64,000 nt of DNA from an uncultured Flavobacteriaceae bacterium (GTDB lineage Bacteria; Bacteroidota; Bacteroidia; Flavobacteriales; Flavobacteriaceae), in the NCBI GenBank assembly GCA_947500435.1, contig CANMRV010000004.1, forward strand, positions 558,001 through 622,000, written 5' to 3'. The notes below the pieces were generated by a model. The model made no database searches and was not told the DNA's origin. It saw nothing but the letters and a program-made list of their open reading frames with translations. Made by a program: the position numbers and the translations under genes. Of this stretch, positions 26,033-35,270 are shown one piece after another; within the stretch, counting starts at the first letter, position 1; each line of letters opens with the position of its first letter.

Positions 26033-27681
26033 TTCACTTTCCAACCCGGCCCTCGAACCACACGGCCTGGAAAAGCACCCGTGTGTTCCCCGTCTTTTAG
26101 GACTGCCGTGCCGTTGACTAAAACATGCTGCATTCCGGTTGCATATTGATGTGGCTTTTCAAAAGTAGCATTGTCTTTGATTTTGGCGGCATCAAATACC
26201 GTAATATCCGCATAAAAACCTTCTTTTAGTGCCCCTCGTCTTTTAAGCTTCAAGTTTGTAGCTGGGAGCGTTGTCAATTTATAAACGGCATCTTCTAAGC
26301 TAACCACCTTCTCCTCACGTACATATTTACCCAATAACCGCGCAAACGAGCCATAGGCTCTGGGGTGCGTGCTTTGTTCTAAAAACACACCTTCATTTGT
26401 ATAGGAACCGGAATCAGAGCATATGGACATGTAGGGGAGTGCCAATTTCTTTTTGATATTGTCTTCAGACATGGAGAAATAAACCACTTGTATTCTGCTA
26501 TTATCCTCATAAATCAAATCAACAATGGCCTCTTCTGGAGATATGTTTCTTTCTTTTGCAACATCCTCAAGCGTTTTGCCGATATTGGTTCGCATTTCTT
26601 TATTGCGGAAACCTACCAAAAGGATATTCTCAGGAGGCACATGAAAGTCTACTTCAGCCATCATCTTTTTGCGCTTGTCTTTTTGTTCAATAAGTTTCAT
26701 CGTGGCACTATGACCACCTTCCTTTGCCCAAGCAGGAAGCAATACGTTCAATCCTGTTGAACTAGCATTATACATATACATATCAGTAGTTACGGCCAAA
26801 CCTTTTTTGCGGGCGTTCTCAACCAAAGTTATGGCGGAATCCAACAAATGCCAGTTGGCGTTTCCAGATGCTTTAAAATGATAGATTTCGGAAGTTATAT
26901 CTGCTTCTTCGGCAATGGTAATCAATTCTTGAACAGCATCTAGCAGCAATCCTTCCTCATCACGGATATGAGAAATGTACATTCCGTCATACTCAGAAAC
27001 TACTTTAGCCAATTCAATTATTTCATCTGTTTTTGCATGTCCACTAGGAACGTAAATTAGTGAGGTTGAAATACCTACCGCGCCTTCTTCCATTGCTTCA
27101 CGAGTCAGCCTTTTCATGGTTTCCATTTCTTCGGGAGTAGGAGGTCGGTTCTCATAACCGATAGTATTTTTCCGTAAAGTGGCGTTCCCAATAAAAGAAG
27201 CAAAATTAGTAGAAACCCCTTTGTTCTCGAGATATTCAAGATATTCACCTAAAGTAGTCCATGGAATATCATATTTGATGGTGGATTGTCCTTCTTTCAT
27301 TTCCCGTTTCATGGATTCACTCAGGGGCCCCATTGAATTTCCTTCTCCTAAAACTTCAAGGGTAACACCTTGTCGAATATCGCCTTGTGACCGACCATCT
27401 TCAATCAAAGATTCATTGGCCCAACTCAGCATATTAATAAACCCGGGTGCCACTGTAAGTCCGGTGGCGTCGATTTCTTCTTTACCAATAGCATGTTGAA
27501 TGTCTCCAACGGCTACAATAGTATCCCCGTTGATGGCGATATCGCCAGAATATCCAGGTTTGCCTGAACCATCTACAATTTGTCCGTTTTTTATTAAAAT
27601 GTCATAGGTAGTTACTTCTGGAGAACAAGCCACAGATAGCACAAGGTACATTATCCCAAGTATTTGAATCAAATTCTTCAT
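26029..27681 (-). CDS. N-acyl-D-amino-acid deacylase family lipoprotein with altered metal site
   Basis: A 550-residue amidohydrolase with lipoprotein signal (LVLSVACS, Cys19). It follows D-aminoacylase over its length: YDILIKNGQIVDGSGKPG, GLTVAPGFIN, SLIYVPSGHAKTDEIIEL, YISHIRDEEGLLLDAVQE, IYHFKASG, ICSDSGSY and the C-terminal GALKEGFYADITVFD. Two usual metal-ligand sites differ. The HxH expected after APGFID is replaced by LSW (85-87), and the segment expected to carry the metal-bridging Cys reads GEGNS (112-116). The later His and Asp positions remain. Either metal binding is different or activity has changed. It is coupled to the downstream SMP-30 gene by an ATGA overlap. Confidence 0.85.
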   Translation of the reverse strand: MKNLIQILGIMYLVLSVACSPEVTTYDILIKNGQIVDGSGKPGYSGDIAINGDTIVAVGDIQHAIGKEEIDATGLTVAPGFINMLSWANESLIEDGRSQGDIRQGVTLEVLGEGNSMGPLSESMKREMKEGQSTIKYDIPWTTLGEYLEYLENKGVSTNFASFIGNATLRKNTIGYENRPPTPEEMETMKRLTREAMEEGAVGISTSLIYVPSGHAKTDEIIELAKVVSEYDGMYISHIRDEEGLLLDAVQELITIAEEADITSEIYHFKASGNANWHLLDSAITLVENARKKGLAVTTDMYMYNASSTGLNVLLPAWAKEGGHSATMKLIEQKDKRKKMMAEVDFHVPPENILLVGFRNKEMRTNIGKTLEDVAKERNISPEEAIVDLIYEDNSRIQVVYFSMSEDNIKKKLALPYMSICSDSGSYTNEGVFLEQSTHPRAYGSFARLLGKYVREEKVVSLEDAVYKLTTLPATNLKLKRRGALKEGFYADITVFDAAKIKDNATFEKPHQYATGMQHVLVNGTAVLKDGEHTGAFPGRVVRGPGWKVK

Positions 27682-27709
27682 AAGGATTTTATTTTCAGTT
27701 GGTTGATGA

Positions 27710-28546
27710 TTAGAGATTTCCCAAAAACCCCATATTATGCTTCATGCTTTCTAGGGGCGTACTGGCATACTCTTCCTGCTCAATAAAAATGTGTTTTACC
27801 CCTGAAGCTTCTTGATTTGCCATCATAGTCGGAATGTCAAGGCTGCCTTTTCCAAACTCCGTGCTCTCCTTTTTGGTCATGTTCATATCCTTCAAGTGCC
27901 AAAGTGGAAAACGACCAGGATACTTTTTGAAATAATCCAACGGGTCTTTTCCGCCAACGATTACCCAGCCCAAATCCAACTCCATATGAACTAAATCTGC
28001 CTCAGTATTATCCAATAAGACATCGTATAAAACTTCGCCATTTTCAGATTCGAATTCGTATTCATGGTTGTGATAGCCGAATTTTAAGCCTAATTTTTTA
28101 CAAGCTTCACCAGCTTTGTTGAAAGCATCAGCTACTTTTTTGTAGTTATCTACCGTTTGCCCCTTGCTAGGCATTGAAGAACAGATTAGATATTCTTGAC
28201 CAGAGGCGACTGCTTCTTCCATAGTTTTGTCAAAGTTATCATCCAATGCTACGTGGCCGCTGGTTAGTTTCATTTCCAAGGCATCGCAAGCTTCCTTCAT
28301 TTCTTTTGGGGAGAGTCCGTAATAATGTCCCTTGCCACTTCTTGCGGATTCTATTTTTTTCAAACCAATCGAAGCTATTTTTTCCAGAGTTCCTTTTGCA
28401 TCTTTGGCCATTTCATCGCGAAATGAATAAAGCTGCACTCCATATTGCTGCGATTCCAAGGAATTAGCAAAAGCGCATGAAGGCAATAGGATAGTTCCTG
28501 CGGTAAATAATCCAGATTTAAATAAAAACTCTCTTCTGCTATTCAT
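27710..28546 (-). CDS. Exported sugar phosphate isomerase/epimerase-like TIM barrel
   Basis: The 278-residue protein has a Tat-like signal (SRREFLFKSGLFTAGTILLPSC) that also ends in a possible lipobox. The mature part is an AP endonuclease family 2 TIM barrel as in xylose isomerase-like epimerases: YGVQLYSFRDEM, HVALDDNFDKTMEEAV, KFGYHNHEYEF, MELDLGWVIVGGKDPLDYF, PLWHLKDMN and HIFIEQEEY. The metal-binding Glu, Asp, His and Glu positions appear present. It probably isomerises or epimerises a sugar derivative in the periplasm. It is fourth from the start of the nine-gene run in the reverse order of coordinates, 28 nt before the deacylase gene. Confidence 0.88.
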   Translation of the reverse strand: MNSRREFLFKSGLFTAGTILLPSCAFANSLESQQYGVQLYSFRDEMAKDAKGTLEKIASIGLKKIESARSGKGHYYGLSPKEMKEACDALEMKLTSGHVALDDNFDKTMEEAVASGQEYLICSSMPSKGQTVDNYKKVADAFNKAGEACKKLGLKFGYHNHEYEFESENGEVLYDVLLDNTEADLVHMELDLGWVIVGGKDPLDYFKKYPGRFPLWHLKDMNMTKKESTEFGKGSLDIPTMMANQEASGVKHIFIEQEEYASTPLESMKHNMGFLGNL

Positions 28547-28560
28547 AAATCCGATCGGTA

Positions 28561-29586
28561 TTAATTATGGTGTTTTTTGTAGTGTTCTCTTAGCACATCT
28601 TCTCCATAGTCATTTGTCAAATCCCTAACCACGGCATGAGCGTGATTTGCGTTGTTTTGTGTATTGTCATATTCAATGAGTAATGAGGGACCTTGAATTC
28701 TGTAGTAATGGCCTGAACCTGGTTGTAAACTCCCTGCCCAAGCGAAGGTCAGATTATCGATTCCGGAATCCTTTATCTTTTTCCAAAAACTGGACTCAAA
28801 ATGAGGCTCAAAGGTTGAGAGATAAACATTCAACAATTGGAGCAAAACCTCTTTCTGGTCTTCCGATAAGGCTGTATAAGAAATTCCCACGGGATATAAC
28901 TTTTCCGCCTTTCTATGGTTTGCAGAGCTAACATCAGAAGGCGCGTCCTCTGTAAACCTTGTCACCTTCAATTGGGTTTCATTCATTGAATTAATGAGTT
29001 GAAAGCCTAAATCTGCTTCCATCTTCAAAACTTCTTTACCTCTTTGATCGGTACTTTTTACAATACCAGGATTGGTACCAAAGAAAGCTGGGGTTGATGA
29101 ACGAATTTTTCCTTCGGTAGATGTAAAGTTCAAAGAAATATGGTGGCCTTCAAATCGCCAACCCCAAGGAGCCTTTGAAGCAGGGTCTCCAAAAATGCAG
29201 AAATGGTAGTTTAGAGGATCTCTTCTTGGTCGACCATCTGGCATTTTATCGTCATCATTGTTTTCAATAATACGTAGGACTTTTTCAAGGGCAATAATTT
29301 CTTGCGTTTTTCTAAAACCTTCTTTACCCAATGAAGATTGTAATAAATCTAATGCCGCTGCCTTTTGTTTTTCATCGAAATCATGAAACGTAGGACCCTT
29401 TCTGGGAATGGGAACATAATTCATATTGAAACGCTCTTCATCTTCCAGTTCGAAAAGCGCCTTTTCCTTTAATTCATCTGATAGGAGATTTAAAAAAATA
29501 GTTGCTTTTTCTGAAAGGTTCTGGGCGGTGACGGGAAACGCTAACGCGAATAAAATCAAGCAAATAAGTGTTTTTTTTAGATTCAT
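28561..29586 (-). CDS. Exported DUF3500 protein
   Basis: A 341-residue protein with a signal peptide (LICLILFALAFPVTAQ). DUF3500 hallmarks are visible: RFNMNYVPIPRKG, the helix KAAALDLLQSSL, NYHFCIFGDP, WGWRFEGHHISLNFT with two adjacent His, TPAFFGTNPG and the C-terminal HYYRIQGPSLLIEYDNTQ followed by ANHAHAVVRDL. The clustered His and the family name give no proven reaction; the His pairs suggest metal binding, which is inference. It begins 5 nt after the stop of the TolB-like gene and ends 14 nt before the isomerase gene, so it is firmly within the operon. Confidence 0.88.
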   Translation of the reverse strand: MNLKKTLICLILFALAFPVTAQNLSEKATIFLNLLSDELKEKALFELEDEERFNMNYVPIPRKGPTFHDFDEKQKAAALDLLQSSLGKEGFRKTQEIIALEKVLRIIENNDDDKMPDGRPRRDPLNYHFCIFGDPASKAPWGWRFEGHHISLNFTSTEGKIRSSTPAFFGTNPGIVKSTDQRGKEVLKMEADLGFQLINSMNETQLKVTRFTEDAPSDVSSANHRKAEKLYPVGISYTALSEDQKEVLLQLLNVYLSTFEPHFESSFWKKIKDSGIDNLTFAWAGSLQPGSGHYYRIQGPSLLIEYDNTQNNANHAHAVVRDLTNDYGEDVLREHYKKHHN

Positions 29587-29591
29587 TTCTC

Positions 29592-30524
29592 TTATTTAAG
29601 TTGGTAGCTGACAAAAGCGATTTGTTGACTATCAGGCGACCAAGAAGGCACATTAATAGTTCCTTGCCCACCGAAGAGTTTTGCCATTGTCGTAATCTCT
29701 TTTGTTTCTAGACTCATCAACCGAAGCATCACATTTTTATTGGCCGGGTGCTTTCCGGAAGGCACATCTGTGCCGAAAGTGATGTATACAATCCATTTTC
29801 CATCAGGGGAGGGATGTGGAAACCAATCGTTGAGTTCGTCTGTAGTAATTTGTTCTTGCTCACTACCGTCTGTTTTCATGCGCCAAACTTGCATGGTACC
29901 TGTTCGTTCAGAATTGAAATAGATATATTTTCCATCCGGAGAATAATCTGGACCGTCATCCAACCCTTCTGCAGAAGTCAAACGTGTTTCTTCGCCTCCT
30001 TCCAAGGGAATGGAATAAATATCATAGTTACCGTTTCGTTCGGCACAATAGGCCAATGTTTTTCCATTTGGAGACCAACCGTGCCAGTAGGATGGACCAA
30101 GCGGCGTGATTTGTTTTGGCTCACCACCAGAAATTGGAAGGGAATAAATTAATGACTTCCCGGTCTCCGTCTGGTCGCTAATAACCATCTGGGTGCCATT
30201 TGGAGAAATACCATGGTCGTTATTTATTCTTGTAAGTGTACCGGTGGGAATCAACTCAGGTTCCCCGCCCTTAACAGGGATTTTATATAACAAGCCTTTG
30301 CTATTATAAATCAAGGTTTTTCCGTCGGGAGTCCAGTTTGGGGCTTCGAAATGAATATCCCTTTGATAAACCACTTTTCGTTCAAGAGAAGAAATAGAGA
30401 TTATTTCTAGCGTACTTTCAATCACCTTTTCAGAGTTCTTGTTTTGAGCTTGACAGATATTTCCTAGAGGTAGCATCCCTAGAAATAGAAAACCATAAAA
30501 ATATGTTTTGAATAAACGAGACAT
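29592..30524 (-). CDS. Exported TolB-like beta-propeller protein (PD40 repeats)
   Basis: A 310-residue protein with signal peptide ([16 protein letters not shown]) and at least five PD40 blades: [66 protein letters not shown] and [13 protein letters not shown], ending with [15 protein letters not shown]. It matches stand-alone TolB-related propellers (COG0823) rather than the Tol-Pal TolB, as it lacks the TolB N-terminal domain. It may bind a polymer or peptide. It is the first gene of the nine-gene minus-strand run and is divergent from mazG, with about 105 nt between them. Confidence 0.88.
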   Translation of the reverse strand: MSRLFKTYFYGFLFLGMLPLGNICQAQNKNSEKVIESTLEIISISSLERKVVYQRDIHFEAPNWTPDGKTLIYNSKGLLYKIPVKGGEPELIPTGTLTRINNDHGISPNGTQMVISDQTETGKSLIYSLPISGGEPKQITPLGPSYWHGWSPNGKTLAYCAERNGNYDIYSIPLEGGEETRLTSAEGLDDGPDYSPDGKYIYFNSERTGTMQVWRMKTDGSEQEQITTDELNDWFPHPSPDGKWIVYITFGTDVPSGKHPANKNVMLRLMSLETKEITTMAKLFGGQGTINVPSWSPDSQQIAFVSYQLK

Positions 30525-30629
30525 TTGGCGTACTGTTGATTTTCAATCTTTTAAAGATAACCAAAAATACACTTCCGAAAGGAGGAAGGAAAACCATTGT
30601 GATTTGTACTTTTACCGAAAGCAATTTCG

Positions 30630-31403
30630 ATGAATTCAAGAGAAACCCAATTAGCCGCTTTTGACCGCTTACTTACAATAATGGATGAACTTCGGGAGCA
30701 TTGTCCTTGGGATAAAAAGCAAACTATGCAAACACTGCGGCACCTGACTATTGAGGAAACTTATGAACTGGGAGATGCCATTTTAGACAATGATTTACAG
30801 GAAGTTAAAAAAGAGTTGGGCGACATTCTCTTGCATATTATTTTTTACGCCAAAATCGGAAGCGAAACCGAAGACTTTGATATTGCTGATGTATGCACAA
30901 GTATCAGTGAAAAATTGATTAATCGGCATCCTCATATCTATGGAGATGTAACAGTGAAAGATGAAGAGGATGTAAAGCGAAATTGGGAGAATTTGAAGCT
31001 GAAGGAAGGAAAAAAGAGTGTTTTGGAAGGTGTCCCAAACGGATTGCCATCGCTGGTAAAAGCCAACCGCATTCAAGATAAAGTTTCGGGAGTTGGTTTT
31101 GATTGGGAAAAACCAGAGCAAGTTTGGGAAAAGCTTCAAGAAGAACTAGAAGAATTTCAAGATGAGGTTAAAAAGCAAGATGTAGAGAAGATGGAGTCGG
31201 AGTTTGGTGACGTTCTTTTTTCAATGGTGAATTATGCGCGCTTTTTAAATATCAGTCCTGAAAATGCCTTGGAACGTACGAATAAAAAATTTATCAAAAG
31301 GTTTCAATATTTAGAAAGTAGAGCCAAAGGACTAGGCAAGTCTTTGAAAGAAATGACTTTAGAAGAGATGGATGTTTTCTGGGAGGAAGCAAAAAAAGTT
31401 TAA
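30630..31403 (+). CDS. mazG: Nucleoside triphosphate pyrophosphohydrolase MazG
   Basis: MazG hydrolyses (d)NTPs to monophosphates and PPi, clearing aberrant nucleotides and lowering ppGpp in E. coli. The 257-residue protein is the full two-domain form. In the first domain CPWDKKQT (25-32) and EETYELGDAI (42-51) carry the EExxE...D metal-binding helix; the second domain repeats it around EELEEFQDEV and SEFGDVLFSMVNYAR. It is cytoplasmic. The MATE exporter gene follows 22 nt downstream on the same strand, so both may share a transcript. Confidence 0.95.
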   Translation: MNSRETQLAAFDRLLTIMDELREHCPWDKKQTMQTLRHLTIEETYELGDAILDNDLQEVKKELGDILLHIIFYAKIGSETEDFDIADVCTSISEKLINRHPHIYGDVTVKDEEDVKRNWENLKLKEGKKSVLEGVPNGLPSLVKANRIQDKVSGVGFDWEKPEQVWEKLQEELEEFQDEVKKQDVEKMESEFGDVLFSMVNYARFLNISPENALERTNKKFIKRFQYLESRAKGLGKSLKEMTLEEMDVFWEEAKKV

Positions 31404-31425
31404 AATTGAAATACCAACGAACTAA

Positions 31426-32796
31426 GTGCTGAAAAACTACACCAAAGAATTTGCCTATAACATAAAGCTATCTGTTCCTGTAATAATGGGTCTTTTGGGG
31501 CATACCATTGTACAGCTTGCTGATAATATCATGGTGGGCCAGTTGGGTACGGCTGAGCTAGCCGCAGTCTCACTCGGAAACAGCTTTGTGTTTATTGCGA
31601 TGTCATTGGGCATTGGATTTTCAACCGCGATTACTCCGTTGGTCGCTGAAGCTGATGGCGCTGGAAACAAAGCTGATGGCAAAAGTGCATTAAAACACGG
31701 GCTCGTTTTATGTACTGTTCTAGGGGTATCCCTTTTTGGTTTGATTCTTTTGGCAAAGCCGCTTATGTATATGATGGACCAACCCCCAGAAGTGGTTGAA
31801 CTGGCGATGCCGTATTTAGATTTGGTTGCTTTTTCGTTGATTCCTTTGGTAATCTTTCAAGCATTCAAACAATTTTCTGATGGATTGTCGCAAACGAGAT
31901 ACCCCATGTACGCCACGGTTCTTGCGAATGTGGTGAATATTACCTTAAACTACTTATTAATTTTTGGCTCTTTCGGATTTCCTAAAATGGGAATTGTGGG
32001 TGCGGCTATTGGTACATTGGTTGCTCGAATACTTATGGTAATTTATATCTGGTATTTGTTGAAAAGCAAGAAGAAATTTCATGACTATGTTACCGGTTTC
32101 AACTTTCGAAAGCTTGAGAAGAAAGTAATGAACAAAATTATCAGTTTGGGTTTTCCATCGGCTTTACAAATGTTTTTTGAAGTGGCCATTTTTACGGCGG
32201 CCATTTGGCTAAGCGGAGTTCTTGGTAAGAATGCTCAGGCAGCCAATCAAATTGCACTTAATCTGAGCAGCATGACCTTTATGTTCAGTATGGGCTTAGG
32301 AGTAGTCGCAATGATACGAGTTGGTAACCAAAAGGGACTTCAGAATTTCAAGGAGCTAAGACGCATAGCGCAATCTATTTTCTTGCTAACCTTTTTAATT
32401 ACAATTGTTTTTGCCACTCTCTTTTTATGGGGTAGAAACTGGTTTCCGACCCTGTATTTAGATTTAGATTCCGCTTTGAACCTGTCTGATAATACTGAAG
32501 TAGTTTACCTTGCAGCACAGCTTCTTCTGGTTTCAGCCTTTTTTCAAATTTCGGACGGAATACAAGTTGTTGTTTTAGGCGCCCTAAGGGGATTACAAGA
32601 TGTAAAGATTCCCACTATTATAACATTTATTGCGTATTGGCTCATCGGATTTCCTGTTTGCTATTACCTAGGATTGCATACAGGATTGGGAAGCACAGGC
32701 ATCTGGATTGGCCTATTGGCTGGTCTCACCGCATCGGCCATTATGTTGTATATTCGATTTAATTATCTCACGAAAAAATTAATAGTTCAAAGCTGA
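31426..32796 (+). CDS. MATE family efflux transporter
   Basis: A 456-residue inner-membrane antiporter with about 12 predicted helices. The N-terminal half has KLSVPVIMGLLGHTIVQLADN, then GTAELAAVSLGNSFVF, typical of the NorM/DinF-like MATE family; the second half repeats it with FPSALQMFFEVAIF and AANQIALNLSSMTF. It probably exports cationic drugs or metabolites with Na+ or H+. The start is a GTG at 31426, right after the mazG stop region, giving VLKNYTKEF read as Met. A small acidic protein gene follows after 5 nt. Confidence 0.93.
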   Translation: MLKNYTKEFAYNIKLSVPVIMGLLGHTIVQLADNIMVGQLGTAELAAVSLGNSFVFIAMSLGIGFSTAITPLVAEADGAGNKADGKSALKHGLVLCTVLGVSLFGLILLAKPLMYMMDQPPEVVELAMPYLDLVAFSLIPLVIFQAFKQFSDGLSQTRYPMYATVLANVVNITLNYLLIFGSFGFPKMGIVGAAIGTLVARILMVIYIWYLLKSKKKFHDYVTGFNFRKLEKKVMNKIISLGFPSALQMFFEVAIFTAAIWLSGVLGKNAQAANQIALNLSSMTFMFSMGLGVVAMIRVGNQKGLQNFKELRRIAQSIFLLTFLITIVFATLFLWGRNWFPTLYLDLDSALNLSDNTEVVYLAAQLLLVSAFFQISDGIQVVVLGALRGLQDVKIPTIITFIAYWLIGFPVCYYLGLHTGLGSTGIWIGLLAGLTASAIMLYIRFNYLTKKLIVQS

Positions 32797-32801
32797 TTAC
32801 C

Positions 32802-33029
32802 ATGGAATTTCCAAAGTTTTTATTAGGTGACAATACTGATTATCCTTCGGCAATATTTATAGTTCATACGGAGTACCCTCGATTCATTATCAATCTTGAA
32901 GATGATGAAGTACAATGGTTTGAAGAATTCACCAATGAAGATGAAAAAGAGCTTGAAACTGAAACAGAAAGCTTAATAGAACAAGCAACGGCTTTTTACG
33001 ACAGAGAAGTTTCCCGATACGAAGACTAG
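32802..33029 (+). CDS. Small acidic protein of unknown function
   Basis: A 75-residue cytoplasmic protein, MEFPKFLLGDNTDYPSAI at its start, then a short beta-rich part (FIVHTEYPRFIINLEDDEVQWFEEF split around FIINLEDD) and a helix of Asp and Glu residues to the end. I do not recognise a named family, but its placement 5 nt after the MATE gene and 4 nt before the PAP2 gene makes it a genuine operon member. No catalytic or binding motif is visible. Confidence 0.78.
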   Translation: MEFPKFLLGDNTDYPSAIFIVHTEYPRFIINLEDDEVQWFEEFTNEDEKELETETESLIEQATAFYDREVSRYED

Positions 33030-33033
33030 TGCT

Positions 33034-33603
33034 ATGCTTGAGGAAATTCTGAAATACGACAAAGAAGTTTTTTTGCTGCTCAATAATTTGGGTAGCGAGA
33101 ATTGGGATGGTTTCTGGATGTTCATTACCAATAAGTTCAGTTCAATTCCCATATATCTACTTCTCATATTTCTTTCTTATAAACAGTTTGGAGTAAAAAA
33201 GACACTAGTTCTTGTAATTACAGCAATCTTAATGATTACAGCAACTAATGGTTTGGCAGACTTTTTTAAATATGGAATACAGCGTTTACGGCCATGTTTT
33301 GACCCAGATGTCAATGAATTGGCACGATTGGTAAAAGATACTTGCGGAGGTAAATTTGGCTATTTTTCAGCTCATGCAGGTAATACAATGGCGGTGGCCA
33401 CTTTCTTTTCTATTTTATTAAAGGGTAAATTTCGTCACATAGGAATTTTCCTGTTAGTTTGGGCGATTTTCGTAGCCTACAGTAGGATATATATTGGAGT
33501 ACATTTTCCCTTAGACGTATTTTCAGGAATGGTAATAGGCCTCTTTTTTGGCTGGTTATTTGCAAAGTTGTTTATATTTGCTCTCCCCAAAATCCGTCTA
33601 TGA
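33034..33603 (+). CDS. PAP2 family membrane phosphatase
   Basis: A 189-residue inner-membrane phosphatase with about five helices. The three phosphatase motifs are present: KYGIQRLRP (79-87), YFSAHAGNTM (110-119, with SAH for the usual PSGH) and SRIYIGVHFPLD (150-161) with catalytic His157 and Asp161. It likely dephosphorylates undecaprenyl diphosphate or another lipid phosphate in the periplasm. Its stop overlaps the GT39 start as ATGA at 33600, implying coupled translation, which links it to lipid-linked sugar transfer. Confidence 0.9.
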   Translation: MLEEILKYDKEVFLLLNNLGSENWDGFWMFITNKFSSIPIYLLLIFLSYKQFGVKKTLVLVITAILMITATNGLADFFKYGIQRLRPCFDPDVNELARLVKDTCGGKFGYFSAHAGNTMAVATFFSILLKGKFRHIGIFLLVWAIFVAYSRIYIGVHFPLDVFSGMVIGLFFGWLFAKLFIFALPKIRL

Positions 33604-35258
33604 TATCTAACACTAGGTATTGGTTTTTGTTGTTTCTGACTGTTGTTGTGTATATCTCAGGAATGTTCGTGAAACTCTTTGAGAATGATTCTGCACAGTT
33701 TGCTGTGATGGCCATGCGTATGGTTCAGGAGAATGATTTTTTGAGCCTCTTTAAAGGCCCTGAAGAATATCTTGACAAGCCGCATATGCATTATTGGCTT
33801 GCTGCACTTTCCTATAAAATTTTCGGAATCCACGCTTGGGCATATCGTATTCCCGGGATACTGGCGACTCTTTTAGGGGCCTATAGCTGTTTTGGTTTAG
33901 GCAAACTCCTCTACAATAAGGAAACGGGTAAATTAGCTGCTCTTGTCTTCATGACGGCACAAACCATTGTACTAGCTACCATAGATGTTAGAACGGATGC
34001 TGTGCTCACCGGTTTTACCATTTTTGCCATCTGGCAATTGACAGCTTACATTGAAACGAAGTCTTTAACGAATATAGCTCTGGGAGCTTTTGGCGCTGGT
34101 ATTGCTTTTTCAACCAAAGGTCAAATTGCCCTTTTGGTAATAGGTTTTCCATTGCTTTGCCATTTGGGGTATACTAGGAAATGGAAGCGTTTTTTGAGCT
34201 GGAAGGTACTTGTAGCCCTTTTGGTCTTTGCAATTGCAATTGTACCCATGCTATATGCCTACTACCATCAATTTGATTTACACCCTGAAAAAATCATACG
34301 GGGTAGAAGTGACCGAAGCGGCATCTTTTTTATTTTCTGGGAACAGAGCTTTGAACGCATGAGTGGAACGGGAATGGGAAAAAATAGCAGCGACTACTTT
34401 TTCTTTTTTCACACATTTCTTTGGGTGTTCTTACCGTGGACGATTCTAGGAATCTGTGCATATCTCTGCAGATTGAAAACGCTTTACAATCTAAAATTCA
34501 AGTATAACCCGAAGTATGAATTTTTGACCTTTGGAGGGATTACCCTGATTTTTATTATCATCAGTTTTGCCCAGTTCAAATTACCACACTATTTAAACAT
34601 TACGATTCCCTTGTTTTCTATATTGACTGCATCGTACTTGTATAGTCTTTATAAATACACTAAAAGAAAAACGATAAAAGCGCTTCTTGGAGTTCAGTAT
34701 TTTATTCTTTGTCTAGTTTTTATAGCCTCAGTGTTGATATGTTTTTACGTCTTTAAATTTGAAAGTAACTATCCCTATATTTTACTCGGGAGTGCTTTTG
34801 CGATAATCATTTATTACTCTTTAAAACGCGAAGAATATTATCTGCGGATTATCACGATTTCAATTTGCAGTTCCTTATTATTGAATGCCGTTTTGAACAC
34901 ACATTTCTATCCTTCCTTACTTGAATACCAAGCAGGTTCTTCAATGGCAGAAACTGTAGCTGAAAATAACATTCCTGTTGATAGTATTTACAAAGTATCC
35001 ACACATCACACATGGGCATTGGACTTTTATAATAAGAAACCTTTGAAGATTACTTCAATCGGTGAACTTAGCAATAAAAAGAATGTCTGGGTGTATGTCG
35101 ATGATCTGCAATTAAAGGAACTTCAAAATATGGGTTTTGATTGGGACAGACAATTTACTGAGGACCAGTTCAGAATTACAAGATTGCAAACCAAGTTTTT
35201 AGATCCTGCTACTAGAAAGAAGGTCTTAAACAAAAGACATTTGATTCATATCTACTAA
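33600..35258 (+). CDS. Family 39 glycosyltransferase (ArnT/PMT-like membrane protein)
   Basis: A 552-residue polytopic protein with about 11-12 helices. It has the GT-C fold of ArnT-type transferases, which take a sugar from a polyprenyl phosphate and add it to lipid A or protein on the periplasmic side. The first periplasmic loop starts FENDSAQFAVMAMRM, with an acidic residue at the expected catalytic place; then YLDKPHMHYWLAALSYKIFG, a GT39 signature. The last 100 residues are a soluble periplasmic part. It starts inside the PAP2 stop codon. A convergent cluster with a polyprenyl-phosphate glycosyltransferase (36856-37815) may supply its donor. Confidence 0.9.
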   Translation: MISNTRYWFLLFLTVVVYISGMFVKLFENDSAQFAVMAMRMVQENDFLSLFKGPEEYLDKPHMHYWLAALSYKIFGIHAWAYRIPGILATLLGAYSCFGLGKLLYNKETGKLAALVFMTAQTIVLATIDVRTDAVLTGFTIFAIWQLTAYIETKSLTNIALGAFGAGIAFSTKGQIALLVIGFPLLCHLGYTRKWKRFLSWKVLVALLVFAIAIVPMLYAYYHQFDLHPEKIIRGRSDRSGIFFIFWEQSFERMSGTGMGKNSSDYFFFFHTFLWVFLPWTILGICAYLCRLKTLYNLKFKYNPKYEFLTFGGITLIFIIISFAQFKLPHYLNITIPLFSILTASYLYSLYKYTKRKTIKALLGVQYFILCLVFIASVLICFYVFKFESNYPYILLGSAFAIIIYYSLKREEYYLRIITISICSSLLLNAVLNTHFYPSLLEYQAGSSMAETVAENNIPVDSIYKVSTHHTWALDFYNKKPLKITSIGELSNKKNVWVYVDDLQLKELQNMGFDWDRQFTEDQFRITRLQTKFLDPATRKKVLNKRHLIHIY

Positions 35259-35270
35259 GAGAAAGGACGT

